Shown: one piece after another, positions 32,531-44,599 of the stretch | Numbering within the stretch: position 1 is the first letter of the stretch | Layout: each line of letters opens with the position of its first letter | Made by a program: the position numbers and the translations under genes | Notes under the pieces: generated by a model | The model's database searches: none | What the model was told of the DNA's origin: nothing | The model's input: only the letters and a program-made list of their open reading frames with translations | From: Phoronis australis | Taxonomy: Eukaryota > Phoronida > Phoronidae | DNA: 64,000 bases | Direction of reading: 5' to 3' | NCBI GenBank assembly: GCA_002633005.1 | Contig: NMRA01000417.1 | Location: forward strand, 326,158 to 390,157

Positions 32531-33860
32531 TGGAGAAATTTACTGGTCAGAATTCTGACATAATTTTACGAAAATCGCTGGAATATCACGAGTAATATCA
32601 AGCTATTTCACAGCTGAAACTTGCTGTAGAATAATACAAAACTTCAAAAGGGGTTATATTATGCAGCAATTTAGTTTAAGATCATTGAAAAATCGATGTA
32701 TTTGAATTAAAAAGCAGGATAATTTCTATGGCCGGTGCTTTCAATACAAAAGAATTGACAATAAGTACGGTAGCACTTATTATGTCATACAATAACGAAA
32801 ACAGTATATTGTTTCCTAATCACGAATCGTAGCAGCAACAACGCATGTGAAAATAGTTAGAATCTGCATGCGTTTGGATCTTATTTAGTTTCTGAAAAAA
32901 ATAATCCAATTGATCACATCAAAGAAGTAAAGACGAGAATCTTCAAAAACTGGCTTTCACGTATTCAGAGATTCAAGTGCTTGAAGGTTTCTCGTGTCAC
33001 TCTTGTTAGCGATAAACTTCGTCTACGGCCAATCAGCGGGATATCTCCTCACCAAGCCTCAAATGCATAAACTAATCAGTGCCATCTTGACGCCCGTATA
33101 GGCGCACGTGCATGTGGCTAGTAAATATAGAGTCACACACGAGTCTGAGGTTGATGACATGGGCAAACCTCTTGGAAATTTCGTCAAAATCCCTCTGCAA
33201 GCCTCAGGATTTTGACAAAATTTCCACGAGGTTTTGTCCATGTCATAAATCTGTAGGATTCATGAACCGTAAAAACAATCTTTTTTGCTGAAAAACTCGA
33301 CGTGTCTAAAACTTTCAACTTTTGTAAAAACACGCTTTCGCAATGTAAAGTAATTCAGTTACTTTTTGTTGATAGGTTTATTTTAAGCTTAACAATTGCA
33401 AATTGCATTCAGCTTTCGCAGCAAATATTGAAGTTAGAATCTAAATAGTCTTTGAAGTTATAATACTAAAACTTAAAAAATACTTATAAATAACAGTCAG
33501 CAAGGCTTCCCTGCGTGTGAGCACTGAATTGACCGAGACAGCACAGCTAGTCAGTCTCACCGCGTTTCTTGAGTTGGAGCTCGTCTCCGTTTGAATGAAC
33601 TTGGACATGGAAGTCGCCGCCGAAGATGGACCGTTTAAGAAGTTGTTTGCATGTCTTTCCGACTGGGAGTACGTACAGTTGCGACACCCGTTTTGTCAAT
33701 CACAACCTTGTCACCTTCTCGGAATTCCGGCATTGTTTGGTTGGCGCGCATTTGGTTGTTTTAGTGTTTTGCAGGCGATAAATGTAAAGCGTATGGATTT
33801 CTACTTTGCACTACTTTGTGATTTGCCCATGTAATATCAAAAATTACGTACTCGGTGTTA
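32531..33860 (+). repeat. 1.33-kb duplicated block, copy A
   Basis: This copy matches 34219-35550 over its whole length with sparse substitutions and small indels. It starts TGGAGAAATTTACTGGTCAG and ends TACGTACTCGGTGTTA. A hairpin of about 37-base arms lies at 33155-33245 (AAATTTCGTCAAAATCC against GGATTTTGACAAAATTT). The block ends with a conserved ORF. Copy B begins exactly after a 60-N gap, so part of the apparent tandem duplication may be allelic. Confidence 0.85.
33595..33834 (+). CDS. Conserved 79-codon ORF of the repeated block, copy A
   Basis: The ATG follows a GC-richer leader (CTCGTCTCCGTTTGA). The protein contains DGPFKKLFACLSDWEYVQLR, later HLLGIPALFGWRAFGCFSVL, and ends FYFALLCDLPM. 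It is followed by TAA, but GCCCAT/GTAATA could be a splice donor, making this a first exon. Between copies A and B the only amino-acid difference I see is Val to Asp at residue 7. A third, diverged copy begins at window positions 1-17 on the minus strand. No known domain is recognised. Confidence 0.45.
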   Translation: MNLDMEVAAEDGPFKKLFACLSDWEYVQLRHPFCQSQPCHLLGIPALFGWRAFGCFSVLQAINVKRMDFYFALLCDLPM

Positions 33861-34158
33861 CTGCAGACGCAATCATTCATATTGCCTGTGTATATTAAGT
33901 ATTGTTTCAAGTACCCCCCAGATTGTGAACTTGTCACGTGGTACTGACATTTAAAAGCGTTTTACCCGCCAGTTCCATTCATTCGTATTTCGTATTTCGT
34001 ATCTGTGTGCAGTGTATGCATCTGGCATTGGTTTCATCGTCGAGATTGCAGGGTTTTCATGATGTAAGTAGTGTTCTTTTGCTTATCGTTATATTCTGGT
34101 TTGTGCAATGCATTCTCTCGTGTCCCGTGTAGTTTCAGTATTTTCGCTTTATTTACTT
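33861..34158. other. Sequence unique to copy A's right flank
   Basis: Non-repetitive compared with copy B's flank, and it ends in the gap. No gene is supported. Confidence 0.4.
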
Positions 34159-34218
34159 NNNNNNNNNNNNNNNNNNNNNNNNNNNNNNNNNNNNNNNNNN
34201 NNNNNNNNNNNNNNNNNN
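34159..34218. other. Assembly gap (60 N)
   Basis: Run of N between the two 1.33-kb copies. The right contig begins exactly within the duplicated block. Confidence 1.
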
Positions 34219-35550
34219 TGGAGAAATTTACTGGTCAGAATTCTGACATAATTTTACGAAAATCGCTGGAATATCACGAGTAATATCAAGCTATTTCACA
34301 GCTGAAACTTGCTGTAGAATAATACAAAACTTCAAAAGGGGTTATATTATGCAGCAATTTAGGTTAAGATCATTGAAAAATCGATGTATTTGAATTAAAA
34401 AGCAGGATAATTTCTATGGCCGGTGCTTTCAATACAAAAGAATTGACAATAAGTACGGTAGCACTTATTATGTCATACAATAACGAAAACAGTATATTCT
34501 GTTTCCTAATCACGAATCGTAGCAACAACAACGCATGTGAAAATAGTTAAGAATCTGCATGCGTTTGGATCTTATTTAGTTTCTGAAAAAATAATCCAAT
34601 TGATCACATCAAAGAAGTAAAGACGAGAATCTTCAAAAAATGGCATGCACGTATTCAGAGATTCAAGTGCTTGAAGGTTTCTCTTGTCGCTCTTGTTAGC
34701 GATAAACTTCGTCTAAGGCCAATCAGCGGGATATCTCCTCATCAAGCCTCAAATGCATAAACTGATCAGTGCCATCTTGAGGCCCGTATAGGCGCACGTG
34801 CATGTGGCTAGTAAATATAGAGTCATACACGAGTCTGAGGTTGATGATATGGGCAAACCTCTTGGAAATTTCGTCACAATCCCTCTGCAAGCCTCAGGAT
34901 TTTGACAAAATTTCCACGAGATTTTGCCCATGTCATAAATCTGTATGATTCATGAACCGTAAAAACAATATTTTTTGCTGAAAAACTCGACGTGTCTAAA
35001 ACTTTCAACTTTTGTAAAAACACGCTTGCGCAATGTAAAGTAATTCAGTTACTTTTTGTTGATAGGTTTATTTTAAGCTTAACAATTGCAAATTGCATTC
35101 AGCTTTCGCAGCAAATATTGAAGTTAGAATCTAAATAGTCTTTGAAGTTGTAATATTAAAACTTAAAAAATACTTATAAATAACAGTCAGCAAAGCTTCC
35201 CTGCGTGTGAGCACTGAATTGACCGAGACAGCACAGCTAGACAGTCTCACCGCGTTTCTTGAGTTGGAGCTCGTCTCCGTTTGAATGAACTTGGACATGG
35301 AAGACGCCGCCGAAGATGGACCGTTTAAGAAGTTGTTTGCATGTCTTTCCGACTGGGAGTACGTACAGTTGCGACACCCGTTTTGTCAATCACAACCTTG
35401 TCACCTTCTCGGAATTCCGGCATTGTTTGGTTGGCGCGCGTTTGGTTGTTTTAGTGTTTTGCAGGCGATAAATGTAAAGCGTATGGATTTCTACTTTGCA
35501 CTACTTTGTGATTTGCCCATGTAATATCAAAAATTACGTACTCGGTGTTA
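34219..35550 (+). repeat. 1.33-kb duplicated block, copy B
   Basis: Near-identical partner of 32531-33860, with small indels (for example an extra CT near 34500) and scattered substitutions. It diverges abruptly after CTCGGTGTTA at 35550. Confidence 0.85.
35285..35524 (+). CDS. Conserved 79-codon ORF of the repeated block, copy B
   Basis: It has the same start context, length and protein as the ORF at 33595-33834, apart from Asp instead of Val at residue 7. It also shares the possible GTAATA donor at its end. If the two blocks are alleles, this is one locus seen twice; if they are true duplicates, the ORF is under constraint. Confidence 0.45.
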   Translation: MNLDMEDAAEDGPFKKLFACLSDWEYVQLRHPFCQSQPCHLLGIPALFGWRAFGCFSVLQAINVKRMDFYFALLCDLPM

Positions 35551-35870
35551 TTAACTTCAATGATTCAAAAGATTTGTATATCAAGACAAAGAATATGGAT
35601 CATTCAAAGTTGTTGTGAAGAATTTCGTTTGGCATTCATGCAAAATAATAAATATGTTAATTGGACTTTTGGTGCCGTTTGATACAGTTCTTCAGTAAAA
35701 ATTCAAGTTGCAGTGACATTTACAAAAATGTGTTAAGTAATTACTGCAATTACTTATCCGAAATTTGCATATAAAGGCTGTCAAATAGATAAGAAATGAG
35801 CAAATATCTATTGTGTAGGTACTTTGGATAGATTTTTTTAATGTTTATTACGAAATCTTCAGAATGTAAT
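35551..35870. other. Non-coding stretch
   Basis: AT-rich sequence to the right of copy B, with no supported feature. Confidence 0.35.
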
Positions 35871-36290
35871 GAATATACATAACCCAGAAAGCGCCAAGGG
35901 GCATTAGGTCTGGGTTAAAAAATACAAAGAAGTCTATATACAATTATTATACACGAATACAAAATTAAAAAAGCTGATGTTAAGATTACAATGATATATG
36001 ATTTCGAATGTAAATAATTCAGTTTCATACACATGTATACAATTTTATCCACTCACGCAGAGATTTAATGTTATCAAGAAATTCTGATACTATTTCGAAT
36101 AAAACCTTATTTTCATTTGGGTTGAGTTCTTGACATCCGTATAGAAAAAAATTAATTTGTTGTAAATTTGCGGAATTTAAGAATATTTTTTGTAAACATT
36201 GGGGGTATTGTTCGAGTGTCTGGAAAAGCTGTACCCTCTGCTCCTTTAATACCTCACAAGCAAAGAAAAAAAATGTCACGTGATAGTTTT
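35871..36290 (-). mobile_element. Possible 3' tail of a LINE
   Basis: A minus-strand ORF of 84 codons contains LKEQRVQLFQTLEQYPQCLQ and a hydrophobic/charged helical end (EFLDNIKSLREWIKL). Downstream on the same strand is a TTTTTTAACCCAGACCTAATGCC-type trailer. Both features resemble the end of LINE reverse-transcriptase ORFs and their 3' tails. No catalytic motif is present, so the assignment is weak. Confidence 0.3.
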
Positions 36291-36294
36291 ATGA

Positions 36295-38470
36295 CCAATG
36301 CAAGTAAAACGGCACCGACATTAAAATATTGGTTACCATGGTAACACTGAAGCTGTTTTCGTGGAGATACATTTCATGCTTGTTAAAAACCAGCAGCGAA
36401 GCTTCCTCCACGAGAAAACTGAAAATAATAACAAGGGCATGTAGAAGACTCCATGCTCTTGAAATTAATTCAATAAACCTTGTCAGCCCTTCATGCAGGC
36501 TTGGTAGTAGGTGTCTGAATTTCATTTTCAGACCGCACATTTGTGTATTTGTCATGTTAAACCAGTCACTAGCTGTGCGCCGTTTGTACGCATTAAAATG
36601 CCGTGGTATAGTACAACAATTAATAGATTTGGTTTGCTTAAATGCTTTTAATTAATTTTAAGGACACAAGCAATTCCCACTAAAATATGAAATTATACTA
36701 GATTTGTTCATCTAACTCATTGAATACCAAACTAAAGCATACAATATGTGTTAGATGAATGATGGCTGATCCAAAGTCCAGGTTTGCGATTTTTTTCTGG
36801 CACTGCCATAGATAAGTATAGACGAGTATCTATGCTGCCAGTCGCATCAAATGTGGTATTTTTACAAATTGCCGCGAGAAACAACTTTGAAAACTCTTGG
36901 GAAATGCGCAAGTAACTTAGCAATACATTTGAGAACCTTGAAAGTGAGGGGAGGTGATGTGAAGGAGATGATTTGTGCCTTCCTGAGTATTCTGTCCGCC
37001 TTGGAGGCGTGCGGCTGGAGCTAGATAATCTAACGTAGTAGATTAATTGGCTCGAATTATCGATACAACCCTCGACATTTATTGGTGTCGCCAAAGACAC
37101 TGAGTACATCCACTGTACACGAGAGGGGAAATCCGACAGTGATCTGAAAAATGACCAAAGACGTAAAATCAAGGGTCAACGTCCTGCTTTGTGTGAGCTC
37201 AGGTAGGAATCGCCAAACTCCAAGGTCTGACCCTGAGGAATATTTTTGGGAGCACGTCATTCAAGCATAAATCAGTTTTGCTACGCACGTAGGACTGCAA
37301 CAGGTACCCGAAATCACAGAACTGTTGTCCAGCGCTGTCATTCGGTTGTGGTCCTCGAATCTTTCTCTTTGGTTCTAATAACGATAAGACCCACTTATGT
37401 ATGTTTACTAAACTGAAATTATGTTCCATTGACAGAAAATAGGTAGTCATCACAACTTTTCACAATCACCACCAAATTTGTTTAAACATTTTACATGACT
37501 TCTGCCCATGACCTACTTTTATAGACTAGAGAGTATGTTATGTCCGTCTTTGAATTTCTTTGATTGAATATGAAATTAATTAAATATGCCAAAGCCGTCA
37601 AAATATTGTGTATTTCGCTAAAAAATTACATTGATATTAAGTTCTGATTTTGCAACTAGTGAAGCTTACAAAGATTCATGGTTACCGGTAGGCTAAAAAT
37701 GGAACGGAACTAAAAAAGTGGAACTGTTGTATCCCGAATGTGCTATTCACAGTTTTGCCCTGTCAATCATCGCTGAGATAGAAGACAGAGTCGATCATCA
37801 AAATGCACCCTCCTAAAATTGAAATAAAAAGACAGAAAGTTCTAATATGACCCATGGGTCCCCCAAATTGGCCCGTTGACTTGAGGCCCTGCAGGTCAAT
37901 TCATAAGATTCCGCGTTGTTTCATGCATGCTGAATTTGCAGTAGAGTTCAAAATTTACCTCATGGTTGCCAAAAAGTAGTGTATTTCTGAATTTTGGGGT
38001 AAAGTAACAAAAATAATCAGTGGCTGTTGTGAGGGTCCCACAATATTTATCGAGGATCTTGAACCTACCGTTTACATGTCATGCTTGTGCATGAAAGATA
38101 GTGTATGCTATGTATAAAATGGAGTACAAAAACACATTTACAAAAGTCAGATGTTTGTTTGGAAACCTGTTTTGTTGAAATGGTTAACTTTTCGTGATCA
38201 TCATGAATGTGGGCTCATGTGAAGTGCAGAATGGTAATTCTCAACTTTTGGGGTCATATCAGCTGCCATTTTATAGTTCTGTGTTATTTAAGATTATAAA
38301 AAGCCAGGATGGTAGTGAACGAGGGTGGGGAGATCTTGTACGATTGCATTGGGGATTTTAGACGGTCTTACTAGAAATTGCTTAGCAAGTACATAGTATA
38401 CTGTGGGTGCCACTCAAGCAAACTAGAGTAACCACCTTTATTAAGGCTCTGTTGTTTTCATTTGGTTGAT
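36295..38470. other. Intergenic with weak minus-strand coding potential
   Basis: The minus-strand ORF at 36732-37172 (146 codons) can be entered from a good acceptor (GGTCATTTTTCAG, about 37148). A preceding open stretch at 37199-37405 also follows an acceptor (ACATAATTTCAG) and contains KRKIRGPQPNDSAGQQFCDF. The donors between them are poor and no domain is recognised, so I do not call a gene. Confidence 0.3.
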
Positions 38471-38478
38471 CCCTATAG

Positions 38479-38645
38479 CTTATGAACATGCAACAAAAGA
38501 TATTTCCAACAGAGCTTTTGAATATAACTATGAATTTTCATGGAAATGCGGAAGCTGCCACACAAAACAGGCTGACTTAATGAAATTTCAGGGTGGGTCA
38601 AAAGAAAGCGAGTTAGATTTGGAGCCCATGGATACTACAGTAACA
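38479..38645 (+). CDS. Candidate internal exon, function unknown
   Basis: A strong pyrimidine tract and acceptor (CTGTTGTTTTCATTTGGTTGATCCCTATAG) and a consensus donor (GTAACA/GTAAGT) bound two bases plus 55 codons, in phase 1 and out phase 0. The protein holds EFSWKCGSCHTKQADLMKFQ and ends ELDLEPMDTTVT. The CxxC pair suggests a small metal-binding or disulphide element, but nothing definite. The segment at 39158 fits its phase. Confidence 0.45.
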
Positions 38646-39157
38646 GTAAGTACTTGTAAAAATAAATCTGTAACAAATTTCGTAATTGCATAAAATCGGT
38701 CAATGGTTTTATGTTTCAATGTTATGAAGAGAAATATAAAGCACAACTCATGCATTTCATAATGAACACTGACACACGGTCAATGTAAATCGGTCTCAAT
38801 ATGTTCTACATGTAGTGTGCCATACTTCAAGGCCCATTTCCATAAAAGTTATTCGCTGTATAGCAACAATGACGTCGCATTATCACGCGCCACGTTGTAA
38901 TGGTTGAACATTGCACCTGATGTCACGCAACAATCAAACTTATCCAGCGGATAATTTTGAAGTTTTATGCAACCCAGTCCACTCTTATACCTTTGTCCTA
39001 CTGCAAGGTATATAGAAATTCATTTTGTAAATTTTTATAATCAAATATAAATGACTTATTTGTGATGCTTTCACTTTAGCTTGGTATTCCTATTTTCTGA
39101 GCCAAAATGAAAACATTAAACTTAGTATGCTTAATGTTTTCATTAATACAATTTAAG

Positions 39158-39292
39158 GAATCAGGAAAGGTTTATGCTGAAAAAGTGGCTTCTGCTGAAG
39201 TTGAAGACCTGCTGATTATTCGTAAAGTTTGGGTATGGAAAATCAGTGAGAATTTACCCTTAATCATGAAAAAATTCCTGCTGGACAAATAA
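39158..39292 (+). CDS. Candidate terminal exon following 38479-38645
   Basis: After an AATTTAAG acceptor, a phase-0 frame of 44 codons (ESGKVYAEKVASAEVEDLLI ...) ends in TAA. The phase agrees with the previous candidate exon. The stop is directly followed by GTGAGG, so a damaged donor is an alternative. The family is unknown. Confidence 0.3.
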   Translation, partial: ESGKVYAEKVASAEVEDLLIIRKVWVWKISENLPLIMKKFLLDK

Positions 39293-39294
39293 GT

Positions 39295-39740
39295 GAGGGG
39301 GCTAGAGAGAGATGCCGAAAAGTCTACTCCCAGAAGATGTATCAAACAGAATTTGTAACTTGAAGAACGAGTCGGGGAAAAGTATTTGCCAAAGATTACT
39401 GGCTTATGCCACAACAAGTCCAATGTTATTTGTTGAGATAGGCCACTCTCAGCAAATATGAGAAATTGGAACACTTGGATGTAGGAGATATGACAGAGGA
39501 AGTGGAGTATGCATTGGAAAGAGACAATCTGCGCTTTACGATCGTCAAGGATGTAGAATTGTAAAAAATCAGAGAGGAAACAGTACAGTGGCTGAACCTG
39601 TAAATACTCTAGCTGATCTGATAAATCCAGTGATAGCATTATTATGTCAGCACAGCTCTAGGGAAGTAGGCTTGTGTGTTGTTGCAAGCTTTGTTTGCAC
39701 CAGAACTGCTGTGCGAACAGCTCAAATCTAAATTTACCTG
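39295..39740 (+). pseudogene. Decayed coding fragment
   Basis: Protein-like blocks appear in changing plus-strand frames: MPKSLLPEDVSNRICNLKNE with SICQRLLAYATTSPMLFVEI, then YALERDNLRFTIVKDVEL, then NQRGNSTVAEPVNTLADLIN and SREVGLCVVASFVCTRTAV. Stops and frame changes separate them. It could be a dead transposon or gene copy; the family is not recognised. The 155-codon minus-strand ORF over the same bases is its antisense shadow. Confidence 0.35.
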
Positions 39741-40113
39741 GATTGAATTTTCGTCCAGTCACCGATCATGATCCTTGGCCAGTGGATTAAGTTGGTACAG
39801 TCACATGGTATTGGAACATTGTTCTTTTTGTTTAGCCACTGGATTTTTTAATCTAACAAGATTTCTGTGTAGCCACTACATTTAGACGTTTGTTTCGTGA
39901 TATCTGACCACTGTACTGCTTCTTTTCCTTGAAATTGTGTAACTGATCTGAATTCATGTTTTCACATTTCATTTACCTTTATGGATATTTGTTTGTAAAC
40001 GAGTTTTATTATTGAATTTGAGTTCTGTTACGGTTTGGCTGGTTTTGTTGACGTATCTGGGTTGTAAGTCCACATTCCGTACAGGAGGTAAAGTTTTGAT
40101 TTAGACCATTTAC

Positions 40114-40199
40114 CTCTGTAAACTTTTCTCAATTTGTTCCTTATCCAGATTGGAAGTGATTTCTGGAATTGCAGCGACAGTTTGCGATTCCTTGAAACC
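40114..40199 (-). CDS. Candidate internal exon, function unknown
   Basis: The acceptor TATGCACACAACAG and donor ACAGAG/GTAAAT bound 28 codons plus two bases (in phase 0, out phase 2). The protein is hydrophilic (ESQTVAAIPEITSNLDKEQI). Composition and both splice sites support an exon, but no partner was found. Confidence 0.3.
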
Positions 40200-40915
40200 C
40201 TGTTGTGTGCATAAAATCACTCACTATTAGACAAGCCATCTTATAGAGATGTCCACTTCAAATGATTTTTTTTGTTCCAGTACTGCAAAGTGTTGACACA
40301 TTAGCTCTGGTGACTCCTTGGTTTTTGGTGAATTGACCATTTTATGGTTCCCATGAGTAATTTCGTAACTGGTCATTGATGTGATACATAATTCTCCGTA
40401 CAAACAGCCACCTCAAGTTTGTGAAGAAGAAATGTAGTGTTGCCAGCGACATTGCGAAATCCCTTTTTCGCAGTGAGACTACATCACCTTAAATGTAATT
40501 CTCTGACTTCATGGGTTTTGTGTGGCTGATTCTGTCCTGTAGCAATTGGAGTTTTGAAAAGGTCTAGAAGGCATTTGTTTATTAGAGCCATAACATTTGC
40601 ACTTTTGACTGTACAGTTATCTTTGTATTGTATTATGAAAACATTTTCTAGTATACAAGTCTTTTGGTGGTGTTTTATATGTTTTCACAAGGAATATTTT
40701 CAACTTACAACAGTTGTCTGTGTGGTAGACAACTTTAAAATGAGATAAGGAATAAAATTGTCCAACATTGTTTTATTTTTTAGGTGTGTGATCTTCCAGT
40801 ACGTAATTACTTTTGAAAAAACCAGCGCAGAATTTTATCTTTACTCTTCATTTAAAGGAGAATAAATCTAGAAACCTGCATTGCCTAGAACTTTTATTCA
40901 AGCTACATATTACAG

Positions 40916-41033
40916 GGTTGGGAATTGGAACTTTAATACAACGGAATCTGAACCCGTACTATGAGGAATACAACACAATACATGGATATAAAAATTTGGT
41001 GTTTAGGTTCCACGGAAAGGATTTGTGTGCGCG
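40916..41033 (+). CDS. Candidate internal exon, function unknown
   Basis: The acceptor CTACATATTACAG and donor GTGCGCG/GTAAGA bound two bases, 38 codons and two bases. The protein includes LIQRNLNPYYEEYNTIHGYK and FRFHGKDLCA. Composition is protein-like. No neighbouring exon with a fitting phase was identified with confidence. Confidence 0.35.
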
Positions 41034-41039
41034 GTAAGA

Positions 41040-43560
41040 GTTACTTAGGTGCGTGATGAGCGTTTGTGGATACTTTGGGATTCCTCTTCCGTGGTCATCC
41101 ACGGGAAACCTGGTCGCTTATAGAACAATAGATTAGCATCTTCATTTTTCCCGTTGTTATAATATAGATATTGACAAGCATTCACCGGCAACGGTCTGAT
41201 GTACGACCAAGGTTATATATCCATGTGACCTGTGTTGTTATATCCAACAATGACACAACAACAGAAAATAATGATACGACCGATGGGTAATATAGATGCG
41301 ACGAGTTGCTATGGACAGTGGTGGAGTTTGTCTTGTCGTTCGAATACTTTTCAGAGAACTGCAAACTGGGTATTTCGGCAGGAAAACAAGACTTCTGCGG
41401 CCTATTGTTTTATGTCGTATAAAAATTGTGGTCATGCCACTAAACTTATCATTCATTTGATATTACAATGCATTGCACAAGCATTTGATCAACAGAAAAT
41501 CTGATTTGAATATGTGTGAAGAAATACCCATGGGGAAAATTACAAGGCATAACAACTATAAACCAAAATAACCAACATTGGTCAAGTTCATGTCTAACCC
41601 TGTTCACTGGGGAGGATATAATCAATTTTTACAGAAATGGAGCCACGTATGGTATCTAGTTGTACTATAGTCCTAGGTGGTAAATAGTAAAACATTCAAA
41701 ACTTTCAGGAGGAACAAACTCATTGCAAAATATCAAAGAAACATTAAAGAAACCTGATTTTACGTGCTGACCCAACGATCTCAGATATTTGAAAAGTTCT
41801 CATTTTAGTACATTTGAGGTGACAAAATGTATAACTAATAAACTGGCTGACAGAGTTTTTATTTTATGCAATGAAAGTAACATGTTTTGTCAACACTGTG
41901 GCCAAGTTTCATTCTCATAGCAGTGGGGGTACATTTGGTATACACGTAGCAGTCTATCAAACTGTCTTAACGGGGGTAGTGTAGTAAAACTACTAAATGA
42001 GGGTGGTAAATCGGTATGTCGTTTTTTCAAGACATCTGTGTAGCAATCTACTGGCGTCACTAAACAATGCTAAGGGAATGATAGTTCTATAGCTTCCATT
42101 CAAGGAAAATGTAAACAGTTAAATTTGGACAGCTGGCTTTTTAGCAGGAAAACATGGCTGCGAAGCGGTAAAGTGTGTTTGAGCCCATAACTTTGGTAAA
42201 AGTAATATTTGGGGTAAATATTTTACCACTGTTTATAGATCTCATAGACTACCTATGTGTCAAATTTGGTGAAAATGGGCTGACCCCCACCTTGCCGCTG
42301 GATGGCTGGTGCTTTCGTGAACTAGTACTTGACCCGTATTGGCGAGAACATTATTTTTTAGAAATGGCTAGAAAATTGCTGAATCACCAGACTGGAAATA
42401 AAGGTTTTTTGAGTCCATTTGATTCTATGGGACTGTTGATGTAGAGTAAGAGGATGAGGGGTCCTGGTACGTTAGCCACAAGTATTCCAGAGTTGGCGTA
42501 GCCCGGCGAAGACTCCATCAATGCAGACTTTACATCTGGCGATATGAGAAGGTAGAAGTTAAGGAGTGCCAGAGATTGTAGCTTGTATAGGAGCAGTTCG
42601 ATTGGATTGACATCGAAAGGTGACGCAATTTCTCAAAATGCACATCTCACGTTATCACCTTCCTTCGTAGGATGCTCTAATGGATCGCCTGCAGAATGGA
42701 TACATGGAAGAACTGAAACCAATCGTGACAGAAGATGTTATTGTTCAAAGGACATCATGGGGAAGAACAGATTTCAATGCTTATATTCATGCAAAAGAAA
42801 GAGCTTTGCTGCACCGATCTTTATCTGTGCGACATACGGCATTGGTGCGTTCAGTCATAAACAATTAAATGGCTGGCTGAATATGAGACTCGCGATGATA
42901 ATGATGTCGATTATGACGGAGATGATGATGATGGTAATCAAAGACTTATCGGTTGCCTTAAGGATGGCAGATTTCTGTCATGAGGAGCACGTTCGTTCGG
43001 AAGTGACATCAATTTAACTGAGCCATAGACTATTACAGACTTACGTGGACCGCAAACTGTGCTGGAAACCTGTAAACTTGCGCACAATCCGCAACACCCT
43101 AAGTAATTAGCGCGGCCTGCGTGTTTTACTTCGGGTATGTGTATCTGCTTACTATGAGTTGTATCGCGACGCCCCGGGGTTAGGGCTGAATTTTATTGCA
43201 GTTCTTAAACTAATGCCAAAAATGCTCACGAAAACCATAATTTTGATATTTAGGATGATCTTGAACGACTTTTCAATGCCGAAATGTTTCTAGGCATTAA
43301 AATACATAGCATTCCATACTTTTCACCCAAATACACTGCCAGAAACTTGAGATTAGTTCTCGAAGTAAGTAGCGCTTTTGCTGGGAGTAATATACGAAAA
43401 TGTGGGGTGTGTGAATTTGTTGCGAGATGGAACGTTCATGTTTGAACACTTGTATAGCATTGATTAAAACGGAAAAGTTCAGGTTCGTCGTCCAATCCAA
43501 TCTAGACATGAACATATATGTTATATTACGTACGTGATGATAAGTATAGATTATTTCATG
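41040..43560. other. Intergenic with unassigned ORFs
   Basis: ORFs at 42175-42444 and 42583-43017 (plus) have no domain. Around 42890-42930 a GAT-rich microsatellite (GATGATGATGATGG) generates acidic or Met-rich runs, depending on frame. No splice-supported exon was found. Confidence 0.3.
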
Positions 43561-43566
43561 GCGAAC

Positions 43567-43675
43567 TCGTCATCCCCCGTTATCTAGAACCCGAGTGGAT
43601 TTTGGAGACTTATTATTGGTGATAATTCTACAAAATCCACGAGGGCTCTAGATATGGGGGATAACGACTGAGAAC
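43567..43675. repeat. Imperfect palindrome of about 105 bases
   Basis: The arms CTCGTCATCCCCCGTTATCT ... GGATTTTG (43567-43602) and CAAAATCCACGAGGGCTCTA ... GGGGGATAACGACTGAG (43631-43672) pair with scattered mismatches around a roughly 30-base centre. The size and symmetry suit a small foldback MITE. Confidence 0.65.
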
Positions 43676-43959
43676 ATGTAATAATCTGTTTATACCAAAT
43701 ACTGAACGAGAAACATTACAATGAGTCGATCTACCTTTCTCGACTCGCCTTGGCTTTCTATGTCAGAGGCCCGGGGTCGGAGGTCGTGACCTTTTAAGAA
43801 AAGCCGAGCTATTTTTGTCAAATAGTGCTTTTACTCAAAACCAATTGAAAGTTTAAACAAAACAGAAATAAAGTGAATCTATAAATTAAGGCTTAGCAAC
43901 TATTATAGCTTACTAAACATTTTATCACGCTAAGCTTCGACTGGGAAAATATCGTCTGC

Positions 43960-44520
43960 TAAAGCAGTAACTGAGTATAATGCTCAAGTCAAAGGATCCC
44001 GACGACACGATACCCGCATTCAAATTGGAGATCGGTGATTTACAAGTTAGAGAACCACCACTTGCTGTAGCGACGTTATGGTTGATGTTTGGAGGAGGGT
44101 GCTAAGGCCAATGTATTTGCCTCGTCATGACTTTTAGTGAGAATTGAAGATAATACAGGAGCACCCATTACAGGAACACGCCAGGAATTGGTGTCACTGG
44201 AGGTGCCTCAAAATCAAGCAAAGCCACCTCAGAAGCTAACCGACCTGGTTGAAGTTGAGAATTAGTCATTGCAGACGTAGATGCTAGATGTCTTTGACTG
44301 GTTGAGGCCTGGTCAGACTTCTCTCTCTCTGTCCTAGCTGATCTATTGATTGTCCAGGTACCTTTAGTGGTGGCTCAGCTTGATGATTTTGTAGTCTTGG
44401 CTTTGGCTTACGACGTGTCGTATCGTATCTCAGATATGAAAATGAGTGAATATACTGTTCCTTGAAGCTATGCCAACCGGAAACTGGAGAAAAAAACATC
44501 GTTTCCAACGGGCTAGGTGC
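43960..44520 (-). pseudogene. Frame-shifted coding remnant
   Basis: The minus strand reads LRYDTTRRKPKPRLQNHQAE then KVPGQSIDQLGQRE. At a GAGAGAGA microsatellite (about 44320) the sensible reading moves frame to DQASTSQRHLASTSAMTNSQ and LASEVALLDFEAPPVTPIPG. A second shift gives VMGAPVLSSILTKSHDEANT. Three consecutive coherent segments in different frames indicate a broken gene or transposon ORF. The family is not recognised. Confidence 0.4.
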
Positions 44521-44599
44521 GAACTAAATAGAAGTTGTATATGAAGCCTGAAAGGTTGTAGAATAGTATTTGCCCAAATAATAGGATTTATGCCAGAGT

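Noticed and set aside
39172-39639. 155-codon minus-strand ORF
   Set aside because: It is antisense to a plus-strand decayed coding fragment with better protein character; it has no domain or splice support.
42583-43017. 144-codon ORF ending near a GATGATGATG tract
   Set aside because: Its Met/Ile-rich part is created by the triplet repeat and no splice signals frame it.
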